The position numbers and the translations under genes are program-made. A DNA stretch of 64,000 nucleotides from JAOUGY01 sp963792365. GTDB taxonomy: Bacteria > Actinomycetota > Acidimicrobiia > Spongiisociales > ZC4RG35. Every line of letters starts with the position of its first letter. The stretch's first letter is position 1. Below, one piece after another: positions 16,406 through 24,425 of this stretch. The notes beneath the pieces are model-generated. The model ran no database searches. It was not told the origin of the DNA and saw nothing but the letters and a program-made list of their open reading frames with translations. The stretch is taken from NCBI GenBank assembly GCA_963792365.1, contig CAWBVW010000001.1, positions 496,001 through 560,000 on the forward strand, written 5' to 3'.

Positions 16406-17216
16406 GTGTCGCATCGTGTCGTGGTGACGGGCGCTTCGGGTCTGGTGGGAACGTGGCTGCGGAGGCTGGTTCCACCGGAGGTGGAGATGATCTCGTGGAC
16501 CCACCGGAGTCCTCTCGAAGACTCATCGGTGAAGGCCGACTTTCGGGACAGGGCCGCCGTTGATGCTGGCTTGGCAGCTACCAGGCCTTCGGTCGTGATC
16601 CACTCCGCGGCGTCCTTGGACGTCGAGTCGATCGTCGACGCCACGGAGAACATCGCGCATGGTGCTTCGGCCGTAGAGGCAGATGTGGTGTACATCTCAA
16701 CCGATGCGGTCTTCTCGGGCGACGGTCGACCGGCTGGAGAGAGAACGCACAGCCCGAACCCGTGTGGGACTACGGACGGTGGAAGGCCAAAGCCGAGCGC
16801 ATCGTCCTGCGCAGATCGAGCGCGTGGACAGTTGTGAAGCTCCCCTGGTCGTGTCTCTCGATCCCGAGGATCGAGGTGTCGAACGAATCAGGGAGGGGGC
16901 TGTCCGACGGGAGCCCACCAGGTGGTACTCCGACGAAATCCGCCAGCCTGCCATGGCCCCCGACGCCGCACAGGGGCTCTGGAGGATCACGATGCTCGGC
17001 CCTGCGCAGCGGTTTGGCATCTGGCAACTCCTCGGGCCAGAACACCTGAGCCGATACGAGATCGCCCAACGCGTCGTCCGCTGGTTGAAACTCGACCCCG
17101 CATGCATCATGGCGGTGCCGACACCATGCAACGCCGGCCGACCACGCCACCTCAACATGCTCGGTGATCGCGCCCAAGACCACATCGGTTGGAAACCCTC
17201 GCGCATCCTGGCCTGA
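16406..17216 (+). pseudogene. RmlD-like NAD(P)-dependent sugar reductase with two frameshifts
   Basis: Three frames together make one short-chain reductase of the dTDP-4-dehydrorhamnose reductase type. GTG 16406 opens VSHRVVVTGASGLVGTWL (Rossmann loop) through STDAVFSGDGRPAG. The frame then shifts by about 16755 into PVWDYGRWKAKAERIVLR, which holds the catalytic YxxxK. A second shift near 16845 leads into LVVSLDPEDRGVERIREGA and the final part QLLGPEHLSRYEIAQRVVRW, ending at 17216. Both shifts equal loss of one base; the second lies in a C-run. It is either a pseudogene or carries two sequencing errors. The intact product would be about 270 residues. Confidence 0.75.
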
Positions 17217-17264
17217 ACGAACGAACACCCGAAACGACCCGCCCCATATCGCCGGGAGTGCCGG

Positions 17265-17702
17265 TCAGGGCTCGGGAAGGTCGTTGGGATAGGTGACGGC
17301 GATCTCCTCGATGCGCTGGGGAAAGCCGGCGGAGTTGTTGGTGATGAACCGGTGGGCACCTGCGGATACGCCGGTAGCGAGATGAACCGCGTCGACGGCA
17401 CGCAACCCATAGGTGGCGCCCAGGACCGCTGCGAGGTGTGCAGTGGCCTCGTCGACGGACCGAAGCTCTAGCCGAGCCAACAGTCCAACGAGCGCTTCGA
17501 TCTCCCCCTCGACACCATCACGCATCGGCTTGGTCAGCAGCTCCGGGATCAAGAGCACCGACCCCAGTCCAGCCACCGATCCGGTGGCCGCGGTTGGCGC
17601 GTTCGGAAACAGCGCACGTACTCGCCTACCGAGGGAGTGGTCGGGCACGGCGGCGTAGATCAGGACATCGGCGTCGAAGGCATCCATCGGCTGGGCGATC
17701 AC
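17265..17702 (-). CDS. PIN-domain ribonuclease toxin (VapC-like)
   Basis: A 145-residue PIN domain. Acidic residues for metal binding are present: Asp in FDADVLIYAA near the start, Glu in LIPELLTK, Asp in RAVDAVHLATG, followed by FITNN. VapC-type proteins cleave tRNA or rRNA and are neutralised by the partner antitoxin. Its start overlaps the antitoxin stop by the ATGA arrangement at 17699-17702, the classical order antitoxin then toxin. Target RNA is unknown. Confidence 0.85.
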   Translation of the reverse strand: MIAQPMDAFDADVLIYAAVPDHSLGRRVRALFPNAPTAATGSVAGLGSVLLIPELLTKPMRDGVEGEIEALVGLLARLELRSVDEATAHLAAVLGATYGLRAVDAVHLATGVSAGAHRFITNNSAGFPQRIEEIAVTYPNDLPEP

Positions 17703-17989
17703 CGGGCGGCACGAGCCTGAGCGATGTCGGCGACGAGCTGTTCGGCCCTGTGAACAGAAATACCCGAGGACTGGTCGAGGCGAGTACTCCGGCCTCGCTC
17801 GAGTAGGTCATGAAGTCGTTCTGCGTCGGCGATCGCCTGGTCTGCCCGTCGTACCCGCATGGTGTCGGGCCGGACGACGACGGCCACGGGCCTTCCGTGG
17901 CGCGTGATGGTCACTTCTTCACCGGCGAGAACACGGTCGAGAATCTCGGGGAGGGCTGCTCTCGCTTGGCTGACGGTCATCTTGGACAT
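17699..17989 (-). CDS. Phd/YefM family antitoxin
   Basis: A 96-residue antitoxin. MSKMTVSQARAALPEILDRVLAGEEVTITRHGRPVAVV is the DNA-binding Phd/YefM core, and the acidic/basic C-terminal half (VRRADQAIADAERLHDLLERG) would wrap the PIN toxin encoded immediately downstream. The ATG at 17989 is chosen because the family starts at this motif. The short sequence upstream (about 17995-18025) includes ATTGTACAGCTACGTACGCA and TGTACA, which could hold the autoregulatory operator. Confidence 0.85.
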   Translation of the reverse strand: MSKMTVSQARAALPEILDRVLAGEEVTITRHGRPVAVVVRPDTMRVRRADQAIADAERLHDLLERGRSTRLDQSSGISVHRAEQLVADIAQARAAR

Positions 17990-18068
17990 CGCATCGATTG
18001 TACAGCTACGTACGCATGTGTACAACTCTTGCCGATGCCATCGAGTCCAGCGATTCATCTCGTCCCAA

Positions 18069-19448
18069 TCAACCGACGATGGCCGCCAGACACTGTTCCG
18101 CCCATTCGTAGACGTCCCAACGGGTGACGATGCGGCGGAGCGCCCGCATGCGCTCGCGTTGCTCCTGGATCGGCAATTCGATTGCCCGTTCGATGATGGC
18201 GGCGAGGCCATCGAGGTCGTACGGGTTGGCAAGGAGCGCCCGATCGAGTTGCTCGGCGGCGCCGGCGAACTCCGAAAGCACCAGGACACCGGTGCTGTCA
18301 ATTCGGGCGGCGATGTACTCCTTGGCGACGAGGTTCATGCCATCTCGCAGCGGGGTGATCAACATCACGTCCGCAGCCCGGTAGAACGCCAACAGCTCCT
18401 CCCGGGGCAGGCTTCGATGCAGGTAGTGGACGGGGACCCAGTCGGGCCGGCCATATGCACCGTTGATGTGTCCCACGAGCTGTTCGATCCGTTCGCGAAT
18501 GATCTGGTATTCCCCGACCCCCTCCCGCGACGGAACGGCCACCTGTACGAACGTCACCTCGCCGTGGAGGTCCGGACGATTCTCCAGCAAGGTCTGAAAG
18601 GACCTCAGCCGAAGGTCGATTCCCTTGGTGTAGTCCAGTCGGTCGACCCCGAGCATCAGTGTCCGCGGGCCACCGAGCTCTGAACGAAGTCGATGGGCTG
18701 CCTCGACCACCTCCGGTGATCGCGCCAGATGATTGAACTCAGCGGTGTCGATGGAGATCGGCACGGACTCGGCGGTGACCGTCCGACCACCCAACGCCAG
18801 CGCCTCCGCAGGCCCCGAGGCGCCGCCGTATTGCCGGGCGGCGCGAGCAAAGTTGAGAGCGCTCTGCCGCGTGTGAAAACCGATCACGTCGGCACCGAGC
18901 AGCCCCGTGATCACCTGGCTCCTCCACGGCAGCCGACCGAAGATCTCGAGCGGCGGGAACGGGATGTGGAGGAAGAATCCGATCCTTCGCTCCGGCGTTC
19001 GCTCCCGGACCATCTGAGGGACGAGCTGTAGCTGGTAATCGTGGATCCACACTGGCTCATGGGGAGCGGTGGTCTGGAGTACGGCATCGGAGAACTTCCG
19101 GTTCACGGCAACGTATGGCCGCCACCAGTGACGGTGCATCTCCACCGGCCGGATGGCGTCGTGATACAACGGCCACACGGTTCCGTTGCAGAACCCCTCG
19201 TAGTACGCCGCGACCTCTTGTTCGGTCAGGTGGACAGGTAACTGCCGTATCCCTTCCAGAACGAAGGGCTCATCCTGACGGTCGGGAATGCCCGACCAGC
19301 CGACCCAGGTCCCGTGTCGTGCCTTCAGAATGGGCGTCAGAGCCGAAACCAGGCCACCGGGGCTCGGCATCCACTTCTGCTCCTCGTCGTCCCATGCCAC
19401 AGGCAGTCGATTGGCCACGACGACGAGACCGCTGTCAGTTCGATCCAT
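18069..19448 (-). CDS. otsA: Trehalose-6-phosphate synthase
   Basis: GT20 glycosyltransferase, 459 residues, joining glucose from a nucleotide sugar to glucose-6-phosphate to give trehalose-6-phosphate. Motifs: VVVANRLPVAWD at the N-terminus, WIHDYQLQLVPQMVRER, FFLHIPFPPLEIFGRLPWR, GFHTRQSALNF, MLGVDRLDYTKGI and LRDGMNLVAKEYIA near the sugar-nucleotide site. The ATG at 19448 gives the usual length. No OtsB phosphatase gene is in the window, so the phosphate is removed by an enzyme encoded elsewhere. The gene is divergent from the cystathionine synthase gene. Confidence 0.93.
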   Translation of the reverse strand: MDRTDSGLVVVANRLPVAWDDEEQKWMPSPGGLVSALTPILKARHGTWVGWSGIPDRQDEPFVLEGIRQLPVHLTEQEVAAYYEGFCNGTVWPLYHDAIRPVEMHRHWWRPYVAVNRKFSDAVLQTTAPHEPVWIHDYQLQLVPQMVRERTPERRIGFFLHIPFPPLEIFGRLPWRSQVITGLLGADVIGFHTRQSALNFARAARQYGGASGPAEALALGGRTVTAESVPISIDTAEFNHLARSPEVVEAAHRLRSELGGPRTLMLGVDRLDYTKGIDLRLRSFQTLLENRPDLHGEVTFVQVAVPSREGVGEYQIIRERIEQLVGHINGAYGRPDWVPVHYLHRSLPREELLAFYRAADVMLITPLRDGMNLVAKEYIAARIDSTGVLVLSEFAGAAEQLDRALLANPYDLDGLAAIIERAIELPIQEQRERMRALRRIVTRWDVYEWAEQCLAAIVG

Positions 19449-19507
19449 GCCTCGGACCCTACCCGGGGTAGGCTCACGGCAATCACGTCCTCCACCCATC
19501 GGGTCCA

Positions 19508-20476
19508 ATGCAGATCTACGACGACGTCCTCGCCGCCATAGGCAATACACCGCTGATCCGCCTCTCCCGGCTCCACGAGCCGGGGAACCTGGTCGCCAAG
19601 GTCGAATCCACGAATCCCGGCGGCTCGGTGAAAGAGCGGATTGCGGTGGCCATGATCGACGCCGCGGAACGCGACGGATCGCTCGGACCGGGCGGAACGA
19701 TCATCGAGCCGACGTCGGGGAACACTGGTGTGGGGCTTGCGCTCGTGGGGGCCGTCCACGGATACCGCGTCATCTGCACGGTGCCCGACAAGGTCTCGCA
19801 GGCCAAGATCGATCAACTCAAGGCATATGGCGTCGAGGTGATCGTCACGCCCACCGAGTTGCTGCCCGAGGATGACGATTCGTACTACGGCGTGGCCCGT
19901 CGCCTGACCCGTGAGATCGAGGGTGCGTTCAACCCGAATCAGTATTCGAACCCTGCCAATCCCGCTGCTCACGAGGCCACGACAGGCCCGGAACTGTGGA
20001 ATCAGACGGATGGCACGCTGGATGTCTTGGTGGCCGGCGTCGGGACCGGAGGCACCATCACCGGATCGGCGCGCTATCTGAAGGCCCGCAACTCTGCCAT
20101 CGAGATCGTGGGCGCCGACCCCGAAGGCTCGATCTATTCAGCAGGACCAGATGACGAGATCCACCAGTACAAGGTGGAAGGCGTCGGCGAGGACTTCTAC
20201 CCCGACACCGTGGACCTCGAGCTCATCGACCGGTTCATCAAGGTGACGGACACCGAATCCTTCGCCATGACCCGAAAGCTCGCCCGCGTCGAAGGCCTGC
20301 TGGTCGGCGGTTCCTGCGGGATGGCCGCTCACGCTGCTATCCAGGTGGCACGCGAAGACCCTTCGAAGCTCGTGGTGGTGATCCTCCCCGACTCAGGCCG
20401 CGGTTACCTCGAGAAGATCTTCAACGACGACTGGATGCGCGCCAACGGCTTCGGGTCGATCCTCGACTCCGAGTGA
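19508..20476 (+). CDS. Cystathionine beta-synthase-like PLP enzyme without CBS domains
   Basis: Fold type II PLP enzyme, 322 residues. PLP lysine K42 sits in NPGGSVKER, the cofactor loop is TSGNTGVG (69-76) and GVGTGGTITG binds the phosphate. GVGEDFYPDTVDLELID and the ending LPDSGRGYLEKIFNDDWM are features of the cystathionine beta-synthase branch rather than plain cysteine synthases, but the regulatory CBS pair is missing. The convergent neighbour is a cystathionine gamma-lyase/synthase, so the pair would run transsulfuration from homocysteine and serine to cysteine. Cysteine synthase activity is an alternative. Confidence 0.85.
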   Translation: MQIYDDVLAAIGNTPLIRLSRLHEPGNLVAKVESTNPGGSVKERIAVAMIDAAERDGSLGPGGTIIEPTSGNTGVGLALVGAVHGYRVICTVPDKVSQAKIDQLKAYGVEVIVTPTELLPEDDDSYYGVARRLTREIEGAFNPNQYSNPANPAAHEATTGPELWNQTDGTLDVLVAGVGTGGTITGSARYLKARNSAIEIVGADPEGSIYSAGPDDEIHQYKVEGVGEDFYPDTVDLELIDRFIKVTDTESFAMTRKLARVEGLLVGGSCGMAAHAAIQVAREDPSKLVVVILPDSGRGYLEKIFNDDWMRANGFGSILDSE

Positions 20477-20502
20477 GGGCAGTGACCCGATTCGCCCGGT
20501 CA

Positions 20503-20788
20503 CGTACTCGGTCGGCGGCCTGAGGCCGCCTCCCTGTGAACGCCGGCGTCGCTTTGCTCGCCGGCTGTATGCGGGCAGCTGACGCTGCCCTGTATTCGGT
20601 CGCCTTCGGCTCCCTGACCCGGAACGCAACCTCGGTTCCGGTCGAGCCGAACTGAGAGAGGCGGATACAGCACGCCTCAGGCGTGCGTGTACAGGGCCGG
20701 AGCGAAGCGAACGGGCCGAATACAGCGAGTGGGCGCCAGCCCACGAGCGTGTACACGGAGGGGCCAGCCAGGGCGCCGACCGAGTACG
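20503..20788. repeat. Nested inverted-repeat hairpin array between convergent genes
   Basis: The 336-bp gap between the convergent cystathionine genes is a chain of GC-rich hairpins: GGCGGCC/GGCCGCC (20514-20530), GCCGGCG with TCGCCGGC (20542-20565), GGGCAGC/GCTGCCC (20573-20590), CACGCC/GGCGTG (20671-20685), GTGGGC/GCCCAC (20729-20744) and GGCGGGC/GCCCGCC. Spacers read TGTAT on the left and ATACAG/GTACAG on the right. The whole array is itself an inverted repeat: CGTACTCGGTCGGCG (20503-20517) pairs with 20774-20788, and CTGTATTCGG (20590-20599) pairs with 20716-20725. It may act as a two-way terminator or be a palindromic element. Confidence 0.75.
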
Positions 20789-20812
20789 GGGAGGCGGGCG
20801 GAGCCCGCCGAC

Positions 20813-21976
20813 CTACACCTTGGAGAGGGCTCGGTCGAGGGCGTCGATGAGATCCTCGACGTCTTCCATCCCGACCGAGAGGCGCACCAGCCCGTCGGTT
20901 ATACCGGCGGCGAGGCGAGCTTCTCGAGGGACGTCGCCGTGGGTCATCGTCACCGGGTGAGTGATGAGCGACTCCACCGAACCGAGGTTCTCGGCGAGCG
21001 CCCACAGCTCGACGGCGTCCATCAGGCGTTTGCCGGCGTCGACGCCGCCGATCACCTCGAACCAGACCATCGCCCCGAAGCCACTCGCCTGGGTCTTGGC
21101 AAGTTCGTGTTGAGGGAAGGATTCGAGACCCGGATACCCTACGTGCTCGACTCTGGGATGCCCCTCGAGGAAACGAGCGATCTCCATGGCGTTGGCTGAC
21201 TGCCGGTCCATTCTCTCAGAGAGCGTCTTCGACCCCTGCAGCGTCAACCAGGCGACCTGTGGGGACATGATCAGTCCCATGGACTTCATGATGAAACGGA
21301 AGCGGGCGTCGAGCTCTTCGTCGGCGGTGACGACCACACCACCGAGGGTTGCGTTGTGCCCGTCGAGGTACTTCGTCGTCGCGTGCACCACCACATCGGC
21401 CCCCAGTTCCAACGGTCGCTGGTAATACGGGCTGAGAAACGTGTTGTCCACGGCGTGAACGACACCGGTGGTTCGTGTGATATCCGAGACTGCGGCCAGA
21501 TCGGTGAGCTTCAGCGTCGGGTTCGCCGGAGTCTCCGTGAACACGAGTTTCGTCTCTGGCCGGATCGCACGGCTCACCTCCGATGGATCCGAGGTGTCGA
21601 CGAACGAAAAGCCCACTCCGTACCTCGACAAGACCTGCGCCGCGAAACGGTGGGTACCGCCGTAGACGACATCGGAGACCACGGCGTGGTCGCCGCCGCT
21701 CAGGAGAGCCATCATCACCGAGACGGTCGCCGCCATGCCGCTCCCGTATGCCGTGGCATTCGTACCCCGCTCCAGAGCCGCCATGCGGCGTTCGAAGGCG
21801 GCCACCGTCGGGTTGCCCGCCCGGGTATACGAGAAGCCCTTGCCCATGTACTCGTCGACCGAGTCCTGCACGAAGGTCGTCGACTGGTGGATGGGCGTGA
21901 GAATGGCCCCGGTGACCGGGTCCGGCTCTACGCCGGCGTGTATCTGATCGGTGCGAAAACCCATGGACGGGATCAT
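20813..21976 (-). CDS. Cystathionine gamma-lyase/gamma-synthase (Cys/Met metabolism PLP enzyme)
   Basis: Fold type I PLP enzyme of the Cys/Met metabolism family, 387 residues. TPIHQSTTFVQDS, the substrate tyrosine region GFSYTRAGNPT, the PLP-stacking segment YGSGMAATVSVM, VDNTFLSPYYQRPLELGADVV and the Schiff-base lysine in HATTKYLDGHNATLGGVVV are clear, and ENLGSVESLITHPVTMTH is the C-terminal signature. It converges on the cystathionine beta-synthase-like gene, favouring cystathionine gamma-lyase in reverse transsulfuration, but gamma-synthase or O-acetylhomoserine sulfhydrylase is hard to exclude. ATG 21976 is used; a second ATG four codons in is equally possible. Confidence 0.88.
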   Translation of the reverse strand: MIPSMGFRTDQIHAGVEPDPVTGAILTPIHQSTTFVQDSVDEYMGKGFSYTRAGNPTVAAFERRMAALERGTNATAYGSGMAATVSVMMALLSGGDHAVVSDVVYGGTHRFAAQVLSRYGVGFSFVDTSDPSEVSRAIRPETKLVFTETPANPTLKLTDLAAVSDITRTTGVVHAVDNTFLSPYYQRPLELGADVVVHATTKYLDGHNATLGGVVVTADEELDARFRFIMKSMGLIMSPQVAWLTLQGSKTLSERMDRQSANAMEIARFLEGHPRVEHVGYPGLESFPQHELAKTQASGFGAMVWFEVIGGVDAGKRLMDAVELWALAENLGSVESLITHPVTMTHGDVPREARLAAGITDGLVRLSVGMEDVEDLIDALDRALSKV

Positions 21977-22174
21977 ACGTGTACCGCGCTCCGAACGGAT
22001 CGACGACTCCGGAGCAGGCCGGTTGTCTCACCCAAACAATCGGTCACCATCCAGGCACGTGCGGCGCGGATCTCGTGAGTCCGGGGCCGGTGCAAGACAT
22101 ACGTCGCGAAATCCCTTCCGATTGTGTGCGAGTCGTGGCACAATCTCCTCACCAGAGAAAGGAGGTGGTCCTAG

Positions 22175-22216
22175 TTGCATAGTTCTTACGGGACTCTGGA
22201 GGTGGCCGAGCGCTGA
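22175..22216 (+). CDS. Possible 13-codon leader peptide behind an extended Shine-Dalgarno sequence
   Basis: A TTG at 22175 follows the very long Shine-Dalgarno match at 22156-22171 and opens a 13-codon frame, MHSSYGTLEVAER, ending at TGA 22214-22216. The stop overlaps the start of the 22215-22245 hairpin, so ribosome position could decide which downstream stem forms. A second frame from GTG 22230 to TGA 22337 (35 codons) is also open. No in-frame run of regulatory codons is visible. This is a suggestion based on placement only. Confidence 0.3.
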   Translation: MHSSYGTLEVAER

Positions 22217-22363
22217 GTAGCGCTTAGCCGTGCGAGGCGCTACTCCTTCCAAAAGGGAGCCAGGTAGCGACTCCAACTCGGACCACCGACCTACGAGATC
22301 TCTGGAATTGGTCCCACCGGAGCGCGCGTCATCGTGACGTGTCGTAACCCTCTCGAAGGCTTC

Positions 22364-22394
22364 GAGCGCCCCGCTTCGGCGGGGCGCTCTCCTT
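22364..22394 (+). terminator. Intrinsic terminator or attenuator before the permease gene
   Basis: An 11-bp perfect stem GAGCGCCCCGC/GCGGGGCGCTC (22364-22374 and 22379-22389) with a TTCG tetraloop is followed by TCCTTT. It lies 60-70 bases upstream of the permease start and could end the leader transcript. Confidence 0.65.
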
Positions 22395-22461
22395 TGGGGC
22401 CACCCCGATCGACGATCGGGCTCGGACCGGGACACCCGAACACCTCGGTACCGTGCGCCGG

Positions 22462-23184
22462 ATGCTGAACCCGTCGGAATGGATACTCGCCGTGGCGGTG
22501 ACGGTGTTCGCCTCCATCGTGCAGGGGACGATCGGCTTCGGTCTGGGTGTCGTGTCCGTCCCGATCCTCACCCTCATCGACCCTTCCTTGACTCCGATCC
22601 CCCAGTTGCTGTTGTCGCTCCCGCTCGCCCTCGCCACAGCAGCGAGAGAGCATTCCAAGGTCGACACAGCTGGGATCGGTTGGATCACCACCGGCCGCGT
22701 GCCAGGCGCCATCGGCGGCGCCTGGCTGCTGACCGAGGTGTCCGAGCGGACGATCGGAAGCGTGATCGGCGTGGTGGTGCTCGTGGCCGTGGCCGTCAGC
22801 CGGACCGAACGGCGCCTCCCCATCAACACGAGAACCCGCCTCGGGGCAGGTCTGGCGGCGGGATTCTCCGGCACCACGTCGGGTATCGGCGGACCTCCGC
22901 TTGCCCTGCTCTACCGGGGAGCAGACACCGAAACCGCTCGCTCCACCGTCGCAGCAGCCATCGCGGTGGGACTGGTCGTCAACCTCACCGTGCTCCATCT
23001 CGCGGGTGCCGTGATGTCCAACGACTACCGCGTGGCCGCAATCCTCGCCGTTCCGATGGTGGTCGGGTTCATCGCCAGTTCAAGGCTGAGAGGGCACGTG
23101 GACGATCGCCGATTCCGGACGGGAGTCCTGGCGCTGTCGACGGCAGCTTCGCTCGCACTCCTCCTGCACAGCTTGATGAGTTGA
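22462..23184 (+). CDS. TauE/SafE family sulfite/organosulfonate exporter
   Basis: Inner membrane permease of 240 residues with about seven to eight hydrophobic helices. The family motifs are visible: FASIVQGTIGFGLGVVSVPIL in the first helix pair and AGFSGTTSGIGGPPLALLYRG in the middle, the internal duplication characteristic of TauE/SafE. Members move sulfite, sulfonates or similar anions. The ATG at 22462 and the GTG at 22453 are both possible; neither has a clear Shine-Dalgarno. Position next to two cystathionine enzymes hints at sulfur metabolism, but the substrate is not shown. Confidence 0.82.
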   Translation: MLNPSEWILAVAVTVFASIVQGTIGFGLGVVSVPILTLIDPSLTPIPQLLLSLPLALATAAREHSKVDTAGIGWITTGRVPGAIGGAWLLTEVSERTIGSVIGVVVLVAVAVSRTERRLPINTRTRLGAGLAAGFSGTTSGIGGPPLALLYRGADTETARSTVAAAIAVGLVVNLTVLHLAGAVMSNDYRVAAILAVPMVVGFIASSRLRGHVDDRRFRTGVLALSTAASLALLLHSLMS

Positions 23185-23214
23185 GGAACCGAGTCGAGGA
23201 CGTCGGACGCGGAA

Positions 23215-23850
23215 TCAGGCGTCAGGGTCGTCGAGCACCGTCACGCCCGACGGGCCGAGGTCGTCGTCGGTTCCCTCGAGTGTGATCCACACCCGCGGGT
23301 AGTCGGATCTTGCGACTCCGATCGATGCCTCGATCACTCCATTCTGGCGGAACGACCCGGCCGACACGTGTGTGCCATCGGGCGCGGTCAGCCAGATCTC
23401 GTAGTACTCATCGGGACCCGCCGCCGGAAGACCGGCGATGTCGAACCGCATCCGCGTTCCTTCGTCGGTGAGCCAGCCGGCAACCGAAGCCGTTGCCCGC
23501 GGCGTGACATCCGAGGCCACCAACTCGGTGGACCAATCCGGTCGACCCAGTGCGAACGTTGCGATCGCCACGACCCCGACCACCACGGCCGCGAGCGACG
23601 CCACCGCCATCATCCAGCGTCTCGACCTCGCCTGCACCTTCGGCAACCTCTGTCGAGCGACTTCATCCACGACGAGGCGTTCGAGATCAGGACTCGGAGT
23701 CTCCCAGGTGACCGAGTCGGCAAGGGCACGGCGCAGCATGTCGAGTCCCGGCCGTTCGACACGACAGGTTGGACACCCGGCAAAGTGCGAATCGAGGAGC
23801 GGTGAGCCTTCGCCCGCCAAATACCGCGCTTGTACGTCTTCGCATCTCAT
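23215..23850 (-). CDS. Anti-sigma factor with zinc-type N-terminus (RskA-like)
   Basis: A 211-residue single-pass membrane protein. The N-terminal HxxxCxxC (H22, C26, C29 in LLDSHFAGCPTCR) is the zinc-associated anti-sigma motif; a transmembrane helix lies at about residues 82-105 (MMAVASLAAVVVGVVAIATFALG); the outside domain (ATASVAGWLTDEGTRMRFDIAGLP...YEIWLTAPDG) is RskA C-terminal-like. It overlaps the ECF sigma gene by ATGA (23847-23850), so it should bind that sigma factor and release it on an external signal. Confidence 0.88.
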   Translation of the reverse strand: MRCEDVQARYLAGEGSPLLDSHFAGCPTCRVERPGLDMLRRALADSVTWETPSPDLERLVVDEVARQRLPKVQARSRRWMMAVASLAAVVVGVVAIATFALGRPDWSTELVASDVTPRATASVAGWLTDEGTRMRFDIAGLPAAGPDEYYEIWLTAPDGTHVSAGSFRQNGVIEASIGVARSDYPRVWITLEGTDDDLGPSGVTVLDDPDA

Positions 23851-24380
23851 GCCGATGCCTCCCTGAGATGCGCCAACAACGCTGCCAATCGTTTGTGGGC
23901 GCGATGCGAACGCGACTTGATCGTCCCGACTGGAACACCCAACTCGTCTGCCGCTTCCTCGTGGGTGAAGCCGCGATAGTGCGTGGCCTCCATCACGCTT
24001 CGTTCGTCCTCGCTGAGCTTGTCCAAAGCCGATCTGACCTCCCATGCCTCCCACAACCCTTCGAACGAAGGAGGAAGTGCCACCATCTCCGTCTCTTGCT
24101 CGCGGTCCAGCCGGTGCCGGCGTTCACGCCGATACGCGTCGACGGCCGCCCGGCGGGCGATGGCATAGAGCCACGGTGCGGGGTCCTTCGTGTCGTCGAA
24201 CCGGCTGGACGCCCGCCATGCCTGCACAAACGTCTGTTGGACCACCTCTTCCGCAAGACTCCTATCGCCAAGCGACCGGTAGGCCACCGTGAAGACAGCC
24301 TTGCCGTACCGCTGGTACAGCTGCGTCACCGCGTCGGGATCACCCGACCGAAATCGGCGTAGTAGCCGCTGATCCGACAT
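23847..24380 (-). CDS. ECF-type RNA polymerase sigma factor
   Basis: A 177-residue two-domain sigma factor. Region 2: LYQRYGKAVFTVAYRSLGD then EEVVQQTFVQAWRASSRFDD and PWLYAIARRAAVDAYRRERR. Region 4: LDKLSEDERSVMEATHYRGF followed by EEAADELGVPVGTIKSRSHRAHKRL, the DNA-binding helix-turn-helix. The linker is short, as in group 4 factors. The following gene, translationally coupled, encodes its anti-sigma factor. The regulon is unknown. Confidence 0.92.
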   Translation of the reverse strand: MSDQRLLRRFRSGDPDAVTQLYQRYGKAVFTVAYRSLGDRSLAEEVVQQTFVQAWRASSRFDDTKDPAPWLYAIARRAAVDAYRRERRHRLDREQETEMVALPPSFEGLWEAWEVRSALDKLSEDERSVMEATHYRGFTHEEAADELGVPVGTIKSRSHRAHKRLAALLAHLREASA

Positions 24381-24425
24381 CTCTGTGGTCCATACGCAGG
24401 TAGACCGGCTTGTGGTTCTCCCTCT

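Larger units (their letters stand above)
22150..22394 (+). ncRNA. Candidate structured leader RNA upstream of the TauE/SafE gene
   Basis: A 245-base stretch with dense potential RNA structure precedes the permease. It opens with AGAAAGGAGGTGGTCC (22156-22171), complementary to 15 of 16 bases of a typical 16S rRNA 3' end with one G-U pair. GGTGGTCC of this element can pair with GGACCACC at 22280-22287. A 9-bp hairpin GAGTAGCGC/GCGCTACTC (22215-22245) shares CGCTAC with a competing partner GTAGCG at 22264-22269. CTCGAA/TTCGAG (22352-22366) overlaps by three bases the base of a strong terminator hairpin. Mutually exclusive stems suggest an attenuator. I do not recognise a known Rfam family. Confidence 0.45.

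Noticed and set aside
19508..20476. CysM (CysO-dependent cysteine synthase) as partner of the JAMM peptidase.
   Set aside because: The C-terminal LPDSGRGYLEKIFNDDWM and the convergent gamma-lyase fit cystathionine beta-synthase better, and the gene is 4 kb from the JAMM cluster.
20503..20788. CRISPR array in the repetitive gap.
   Set aside because: The hairpins have different sequences and there are no identical repeats with regular unique spacers; no cas genes in the window.
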